Part shown: in pieces, positions 59,837-64,000 of the stretch
How positions within the stretch are numbered: the first letter of the stretch is position 1
Layout of the letters: each line of letters starts with the position of its first letter
From: Methanoculleus sp.
GTDB taxonomy: Archaea > Halobacteriota > Methanomicrobia > Methanomicrobiales > Methanoculleaceae
Reading direction: 5' to 3'
Assembly (NCBI RefSeq): GCF_020696975.1
Contig: NZ_JAJGBK010000014.1
Span: 1-64,000, forward strand
Length of the DNA: 64,000 nt
The notes under the pieces: model-generated
What the model was told of the DNA's origin: nothing
What the model saw: only the letters and a program-made list of their open reading frames with translations
The model's database searches: none
Position numbers and translations under genes: made by a program

Positions 59837-60869
59837 GGGGTGCACCCTGACCGGAGCGCTCTCGGTCCTGACGGAGGTACGGGACGCCGTCTGCATCATC
59901 CACGGCCCGTCGGGATGTGCGCACCACAACTTCTCCCTCCTCCACGCCACCCACCTCTCAAACGACCGCCTGGAGGTCCCCCGCCTCCTCTCGACCCGCC
60001 TCGGCGAGAACGATATCATCTTCGGCGGCGAGGAGGCACTGGAGAGAACCATTACGCGGGCGCTCTCACTCTCCCCGGCTCCCGCCTCCGTCTTCGTACT
60101 CTCGACCTGCATCGTCGAGACGATCGGGGACGACACGGCGGGGGTCTGCGCGAAGCCATGGGGCGTCCCGGTGATCCCCGTGCCGACCGCGGGGTTCCTC
60201 GGCGGGGTCTTTGAGACCGGGATCAGAAACGCCCTCTCCACTGTCGCCTCGCTCGCCAGCCCCACGGCCGAGAGAACCCTCTCCGTGAACCTCATCGGCG
60301 AGAAGAACCTGGAGTACGGCGTCGACGAGAACGCGGCCGAGATCGCACGCCTTCTCTCCCGGCTCGGCATCGGGATCAACCTCCGGTTTGTGCGGGGGAT
60401 CGGGACCGCCGACGTCGGCCGGCTTGGTTCCGCCGCCGTCAACATCCTCCGCGAGCCCGCCCTCCGGCCGGTCGGCGATGACCTCGAGCGGAGGTTCAGG
60501 ACACCCTGCATCGACTCGTTCCCGGTCGGCCTCGCCGGGACGTGCCGGTTCCTTGAGGAACTCGGCCTGATCTGCGGCGTCGACGCGTCAGGCGCCGTCG
60601 AGGAGGAGCGGGCGTTCCAGAACGATATGCTTGGCCGGTTTGCCGATATCGCGGGGAGCCGCGTGCACTTCGCGTCTCCCCACCCCGCGCTCAAGGCCGA
60701 TCCGGATGCAGAGACGATCTGCGCCGAGTGCGCAGAAACCCTCGACCTCGTCGTCGACCCGGACGGGACTGCCATCCCGCTCCCCTACCCGGCGCCGGTC
60801 GGGACCGCCGGCCTCCGGCGGATGCTGCACCGGTGGCGGGTGCTGGTGCGGGAGAAGAGGCGGGGGTGA
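59796..60869 (+). CDS. cfbD: Ni-sirohydrochlorin a,c-diamide reductive cyclase, catalytic subunit CfbD (NifD-like)
   Basis: Nitrogenase component 1-like protein of 357 residues, the catalytic partner of CfbC in F430 synthesis. [20 protein letters not shown] and [20 protein letters not shown] supply N-terminal cysteines for the cluster, and [20 protein letters not shown] another conserved cysteine region. ATG 59796 lies inside cfbC in another frame, giving a 41-base overlap; the first conserved residues start soon after, so a later start is also possible. The C-terminal part [17 protein letters not shown] has extra cysteines. Confidence 0.88.
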   Translation: MNSNPSPSNSSRFEGCTLTGALSVLTEVRDAVCIIHGPSGCAHHNFSLLHATHLSNDRLEVPRLLSTRLGENDIIFGGEEALERTITRALSLSPAPASVFVLSTCIVETIGDDTAGVCAKPWGVPVIPVPTAGFLGGVFETGIRNALSTVASLASPTAERTLSVNLIGEKNLEYGVDENAAEIARLLSRLGIGINLRFVRGIGTADVGRLGSAAVNILREPALRPVGDDLERRFRTPCIDSFPVGLAGTCRFLEELGLICGVDASGAVEEERAFQNDMLGRFADIAGSRVHFASPHPALKADPDAETICAECAETLDLVVDPDGTAIPLPYPAPVGTAGLRRMLHRWRVLVREKRRG

Positions 60870-60962
60870 GGGGGGCTCCGGGTTATCCTTTTCGGCAGGG
60901 TTGGCGGTCAGGATGACCGAGAGGCCGCCACCCCGCTCCCCCACCGGCCCCCGCACAGTCTC

Positions 60963-60972
60963 TTTTAAATAT
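60963..60972 (+). promoter_or_regulatory. TATA element of the UspA gene
   Basis: TTTTAAATAT lies about 40 bases before the ATG at 61007 in otherwise GC-rich DNA. Confidence 0.5.
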
Positions 60973-61006
60973 CCGGCCCGCAGAGGGAAGACCGGAGTGA
61001 GTGCCA

Positions 61007-61480
61007 ATGTTCGAACGTATCCTGTTCCCGACAGACTTCTCGGTGCCTTCCATGAAGGCGCTGGATTACATCCCCGCACTGCAGGAGGCAGGGACCCGGG
61101 AGGTGGTCCTCGTCCATGTCATCGACTCAAAGGATGTCACGATGATCGCCTCGGGCGGGCAGGGGTTCCTCGGGACCGTCCCCGACCAGGAGACCGAGGC
61201 CCAGAGAGAGTTGCGCGAGGATATCCAGCACCGGATCATCGACACCCGCCGGGCGCTTGAGAGACGGGGCCTGAAGGTGACCGTCCGGACGCCCGTGGGG
61301 AGCCCGGGAAAGGAGGTCGTTGCCGCGGCGGAAGCGGAGGGGACCTCGCTCATCGTCATCGGCTCCCATGGCCGGTCGAACATCCGCGACCGCCTGCTCG
61401 GGACGGTCTCGGAGTACGTGATCAAGAACGCCCGCCAGCCGGTCCTCGTCATCAAGCGGGACGTGGCCATTGGCAGGTAG
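61007..61480 (+). CDS. Universal stress protein UspA family
   Basis: Nucleotide-binding protein of 157 residues. FERILFPTDFSVPSMKALDY starts the fold, and the ATP-binding signature G-x2-G-x9-G-S is approximated by IGSHGRSNIRDRLLGTVSEY with following VLVIKRD. GGAG nine bases before ATG 61007 decides the start over the GTG at 61001. Members support stress resistance in ill-defined ways. It is monocistronic, with a TATA box and a T-run. Confidence 0.9.
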   Translation: MFERILFPTDFSVPSMKALDYIPALQEAGTREVVLVHVIDSKDVTMIASGGQGFLGTVPDQETEAQRELREDIQHRIIDTRRALERRGLKVTVRTPVGSPGKEVVAAAEAEGTSLIVIGSHGRSNIRDRLLGTVSEYVIKNARQPVLVIKRDVAIGR

Positions 61481-61490
61481 TTCTCCCCTA

Positions 61491-61495
61491 TTTTT
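61491..61495 (+). terminator. T-run after the UspA gene
   Basis: TTTTT ten bases after the stop codon, between convergent genes. Confidence 0.4.
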
Positions 61496-61516
61496 GCGAG
61501 AAAAAAAGGGAATCTC

Positions 61517-62101
61517 CTACCGTTCGAGCAGCCTCTCCAGCAACCGCCGGATCGCCCGGAGTTCCTCCACCGTCGCATCCGCGGCCGGCGGCTCTTCCGG
61601 CCCGATGCCGACCGCAACCGGACCGGTCCTCCTGACGAACCCCATGATCTTCTCCTGAAGGTCCTTTGGGTCCTCGATCCCGTTGAGGAGGATCTCCGCC
61701 TGCGCCTGGGCCGAGTAGCCGGCGGTCTGCACCCGGACCGCCGAGAAGGAGAAGAACCGCATCAGGGGCCCCTGGGCGATATCGACGTTCGTGATCCGGT
61801 TGTAGGGGACGATCCCCGTCTGCCGGAACCAGACCCCCCGCTGCCAGGTGATCTCGGTGACGGTGAGCCGGTAGACGATGCTCTCGTAGTAGAGGGGTAT
61901 CCAGTAGATGACGAAGACGATGACGGCGAGGACGGGTATGGCTATCGCGAGAGCGACAGGGAGCGGGCTGAAGACGACGACGGGGACGAGCCACGGCAGG
62001 ATGAGGAAGACGACGGTCAGGACCAGGGAGGCGTAGAGGTACGACCGGAACTGCCGCGCCGGTCTGAACGCCTCTCCGATGCGGAGCGGGATGAGGGGCA
62101 T
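61517..62101 (-). CDS. Membrane protein with bacterial PH-like (bPH2/YdbT) domain
   Basis: Protein of 194 residues. Two hydrophobic helices (YASLVLTVVFLILPWLVPVV and VALAIAIPVLAVIVFVIYWI) precede a YdbT-type PH-like domain: YRLTVTEITWQRGVWFRQTG, IVPYNRITNVDIAQGPLMRF and FFSFSAVRVQTAGYSAQAQA. Such proteins are common in archaea and bacteria; function unknown. The C-terminal helix with Arg/Glu repeats is probably cytoplasmic. Confidence 0.85.
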   Translation of the reverse strand: MPLIPLRIGEAFRPARQFRSYLYASLVLTVVFLILPWLVPVVVFSPLPVALAIAIPVLAVIVFVIYWIPLYYESIVYRLTVTEITWQRGVWFRQTGIVPYNRITNVDIAQGPLMRFFSFSAVRVQTAGYSAQAQAEILLNGIEDPKDLQEKIMGFVRRTGPVAVGIGPEEPPAADATVEELRAIRRLLERLLER

Positions 62102-62119
62102 GATATCAGACCACCTATC

Positions 62120-62599
62120 TCAATCCAGACGGATTAAGCCTTCCCCGCCGGCGAGGTCCTTTCTGAGGATGTGACGATCGGCCCCCTCGCCAAAGTAGGC
62201 CGGACAGAAGTCGGTCTCACGGAACCCGTGCTTCTCGTAGAGCGCACGGGCGGGGCGGTTTCCCGGCGCAACCGAGAGGTAGACCTCCATCGCTCCCCGC
62301 TCCCGGAGACTCTCGATGACCGCGGCAACCAGGCTCTCCCCGAACCCCCTGCGCCGGTGCTGCCCCGAGATCACCAGCCGGATGATCCACCCGGTCTCTG
62401 GCCGGTGCTGCACGAGAGCCCCGATGGTGTAGCCGACGACCCTCCCGGCACATTCCGCGACGAGGAATGTATCGGCGAAGAGGACACCCGCCTGCCGGAC
62501 GAAGACCCCGGGCTTGCACCCTTTCGGGCTGTTCTCCTGCTCAAGGCCGCACACAAGAGCATAATCCTCTTCACGGTATCTCCTGATGACGAGATCCAT
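62120..62599 (-). CDS. GNAT family N-acetyltransferase
   Basis: Protein of 159 residues with the GNAT fold. Acetyl-CoA binding motif A is LVISGQHRRRGFGESLVAAV (R/Q-x2-G-x-G variant), and motif B is VYLSVAPGNRPARALYEKHG with the usual tyrosine. It resembles RimI-like enzymes that acetylate protein N-termini or small amines; the substrate is unpredictable. ATG 62599 begins the conserved MDLVIRRYREEDY. A separate small gene lies upstream. Confidence 0.87.
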   Translation of the reverse strand: MDLVIRRYREEDYALVCGLEQENSPKGCKPGVFVRQAGVLFADTFLVAECAGRVVGYTIGALVQHRPETGWIIRLVISGQHRRRGFGESLVAAVIESLRERGAMEVYLSVAPGNRPARALYEKHGFRETDFCPAYFGEGADRHILRKDLAGGEGLIRLD

Positions 62600-62724
62600 A
62601 CCGGAGTATTCGCCGTTAAGGTTTATACACCGGTGGTGCACCCCGCGGGGTGAACGCAGCCGTTCAACCGCAAAAAAGAACCGGCCCGGAGGCGTCACGC
62701 CCCCGGGCGCCCCTGAACCCCGAC

Positions 62725-62931
62725 TCACTTCTTCGCGCCGGCCTGGAGCATGTCGCGCGCCATCTTGTAGGTCTCGACCTTCTGCTGCATCAACTCAATC
62801 CAGTGCTCTTTCATCTTGATGCGGTTCTCAACCATCCGGACCGTCAACTGCCGCATCTGGTCCTCGTCGAGAAGTTCGAACATCCGCTCAAGGAGCATCC
62901 CGTGAGCACCGGGTCTAGCGCCATGTGTCAT
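62725..62931 (-). CDS. Hypothetical small helical protein (68 aa)
   Basis: Protein of 68 residues. From residue 12 on it is almost entirely amphipathic helix (MLLERMFELLDEDQMRQLTV, RMVENRIKMKEHWIELMQQK), rich in Met and charged residues, suggesting a helical hairpin dimer. No family is recognised. The first 11 residues may be non-conserved if translation starts at the second ATG. It stands between the tautomerase and acetyltransferase genes on the same strand. Confidence 0.6.
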   Translation of the reverse strand: MTHGARPGAHGMLLERMFELLDEDQMRQLTVRMVENRIKMKEHWIELMQQKVETYKMARDMLQAGAKK

Positions 62932-63029
62932 CTCATAACCCCCTCACTGCGATCTGCCTTCCGGGCAGAACGGCACCCCTGTGCTCACCGGGTCATAAAA
63001 ATCTTATGGCGGATGTGGCTGCCCCGCGC

Positions 63030-63398
63030 TTAACCGGATGGCGCGAACGCCTCGCCGTGTTCGGCCCAGTTCTCGACGGGGGGCTCGTAGAGGACGATAT
63101 AGACGTCTTCAGGGCGAACACCCGCATCATGGGCGAGGTGCTCCACGATCGCCCGGTAAAGCCCCTGTTTCTTCTCGGGCCCGCGCCCCGGCATGAGCGA
63201 GACCTCGATCAGGACCGCGTCGCCGGACCGGCCGGGAGGTATCGGGAAGTTCTCCTCCTTTCGCTCGCAGATCCGGATCCAGAGGGCGGTCTCCGGGGTC
63301 TGCAGTGCGTCCACAAAAGCCTGGCGGAGGCTCTCGATAAGCGATTGCCGGTACTCGACGGATTTCCCGGTGCGGATCTCGACCTTTACAAGCGGCAT
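63030..63398 (-). CDS. Tautomerase family protein (4-oxalocrotonate tautomerase superfamily)
   Basis: Protein of 122 residues, cis-CaaD/MSAD-like in length rather than the 62-residue 4-OT. The catalytic Pro1 follows the initiator Met (MPLVKVEIRTGKSVEYRQSL). Other residues that could belong to the active site lie in WIRICERKEENF and VYIVLYEPPVENWAEHG. The natural substrate in methanogens is unknown. The gene is preceded by the nitrogenase-like gene on the same strand. Confidence 0.85.
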   Translation of the reverse strand: MPLVKVEIRTGKSVEYRQSLIESLRQAFVDALQTPETALWIRICERKEENFPIPPGRSGDAVLIEVSLMPGRGPEKKQGLYRAIVEHLAHDAGVRPEDVYIVLYEPPVENWAEHGEAFAPSG

Positions 63399-63487
63399 TC
63401 AGACCAACCTCCAGCAGCAGCCGGGGGTCCGGGCGAACCCCCGTTCTCCTGCATGAGTGCTCTGGCACCGGGAGTAATAACGCTTTC

Positions 63488-64000
63488 TTAGAAGAGGTCC
63501 GCGTTCTCGCTCTCCGGGCGCCGGTTCCGGTTTGCGCAGGCGTTGAGCACGTCGTCCATCAATTGAAGCGCCCCTTCAACCCCGGCAACCGCGCGGGAGG
63601 AGAGGAGGACCCTGCCCCGGAGCGGCGACGTCAGCCCGACGAACGCTGCGCCGGGAGCGACCGTCCGCTCGTAGGATGACCCGATGACCAGGTCCGGCTC
63701 GGCGTCACGGATCATCTCCCGGATGGCCGAGAAGTCGGTCGATGAGGTGGCGTCGCCGCTGCATCCGCCCGGAGCATTCCGGGCCGCGACGCAGGCGATA
63801 TCGGCCCCGAGGTAGCGGTCGAGGAGATCGCCGGCAAACGCGGCATACGCGTTCGATGCGGCGATCACCACCCGCGGGGGGTCGAACCTCTTGAGGTACT
63901 TCCCGCAGGCCTTCCGTATCCGGGCGTCAGCCCACGCAATCTCCTCTGCAACCGGCCGGGAATCGACGCCGTCGATTGCGGCTGAAAGCCTCTCGAAGGT
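63488..64000 (-). CDS. Nitrogenase component 1-like protein (C-terminal part; 5' end outside window)
   Basis: The frame is open to the right edge; 170 residues are visible and the start lies beyond base 64000. RIRKACGKYLKRFDPPRVVI begins a Rossmann-like half, and FSAIREMIRDAEPDLVIGSS with LLSSRAVAGVEGALQLMDDV is like the last domain of NifD/NifE/NifN-type proteins. With cfbD on the other strand 2.6 kb away this is a second component 1 homologue; it could be another F430 or an uncharacterised cluster-reductase. The visible part is too short to decide. Confidence 0.6.
   Translation of the reverse strand, partial: TFERLSAAIDGVDSRPVAEEIAWADARIRKACGKYLKRFDPPRVVIAASNAYAAFAGDLLDRYLGADIACVAARNAPGGCSGDATSSTDFSAIREMIRDAEPDLVIGSSYERTVAPGAAFVGLTSPLRGRVLLSSRAVAGVEGALQLMDDVLNACANRNRRPESENADLF

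Noticed and set aside
59078..60775. 565-codon minus-strand open frame over cfbC-cfbD
   Set aside because: Shadow frame with Ser/Arg-rich content, opposite two recognised genes.
59018..60869. Nitrogenase nifH/nifD
   Set aside because: The NifD-like protein is short (357 residues) and lies directly behind the NifH-like gene; these are the F430 subunits CfbC/CfbD.
1..64000. Mobile elements, integrases, toxin-antitoxin or restriction systems
   Set aside because: No transposase, integrase, terminal inverted repeat pair or defence gene family was recognised anywhere in the window.

Overview
The window comes from a GC-rich methanogenic archaeon, most probably a member of the Methanomicrobiales close to Methanoculleus (an inference). 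Direct support is the F430-biosynthesis pair cfbC/cfbD, several methanogen-restricted families (DUF1890, DUF1894, DUF2193, DUF2180), an archaeal histone, RadA, FEN-1, RPA-type OB-fold protein, AqpM-type aquaporin, FprA-type flavodiiron protein, an archaeal phosphoribulokinase, TATA-box promoters and oligo-T terminators. No rRNA, tRNA, CRISPR array, insertion sequence or integrase was seen; this is chromosomal core plus lineage-specific genes.

Layout. 1-12225 is a molybdenum/tungsten region: wtpABC (left-truncated), SemiSWEET, a MOT1-type molybdate transporter, trmO, two tandem MscS channels, a winged-helix protein, a small conserved protein, a protein resembling the molybdenum storage protein MosA/MosB, a TiaS-like domain protein, and a second tungstate ABC system tupABC. 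Several short dyads lie in the promoters here. 12226-17024 holds two paralogous HEAT-repeat proteins and copA with an overlapping 49-codon YHS gene. 17031-19295 has a YhaM-like nuclease, a glycosyltransferase and a DJ-1 protein on the minus strand. 19296-23676 encodes two secreted surface proteins with SdrD B-like domains, one a 1013-residue mosaic.

23707-30440 is biosynthetic: thioesterase, pyrG, guaAB, argD, hisC, adenylate kinase and a CDP-alcohol phosphatidyltransferase, mostly touching or overlapping. 30503-33419 is TspO and a PAS/GAF sensor kinase. 33753-37205 is a minus-strand string iscS-iscU-cutA-fdhD-DUF1890-DUF1894 with overlapping ends; its FdhD lacks the usual CxxC motif. 37313-42820 is dapL-lysA, an RPA-like protein, radA and a phosphoglycolate phosphatase. 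42796-47814 contains a PRC-barrel protein, histone, a CBS/HTH regulator, a NOG1-like GTPase, a presenilin-like protease and FEN-1.

47815-50730 holds DUF2193, DUF2180 and aqpM behind a long leader with a strong hairpin. 51125-57893 carries a TPP-dependent enzyme overlapping rubredoxin, endonuclease V, fprA, phosphoribulokinase and TrkH. 58168-64000 has a secreted protein that looks like a catalytically dead metallopeptidase, cfbC-cfbD, UspA, a PH-domain membrane protein, an acetyltransferase, a small helical protein, a tautomerase, and a nitrogenase-component-1-like gene running off the right edge.

The best candidates for something new are the molybdenum region with its storage-like protein and dyads, the IscSU-to-FdhD string containing methanogen-only families, the structured DUF2193 leader, and the HEAT protein with an inserted QHD-LGGP repeat block.
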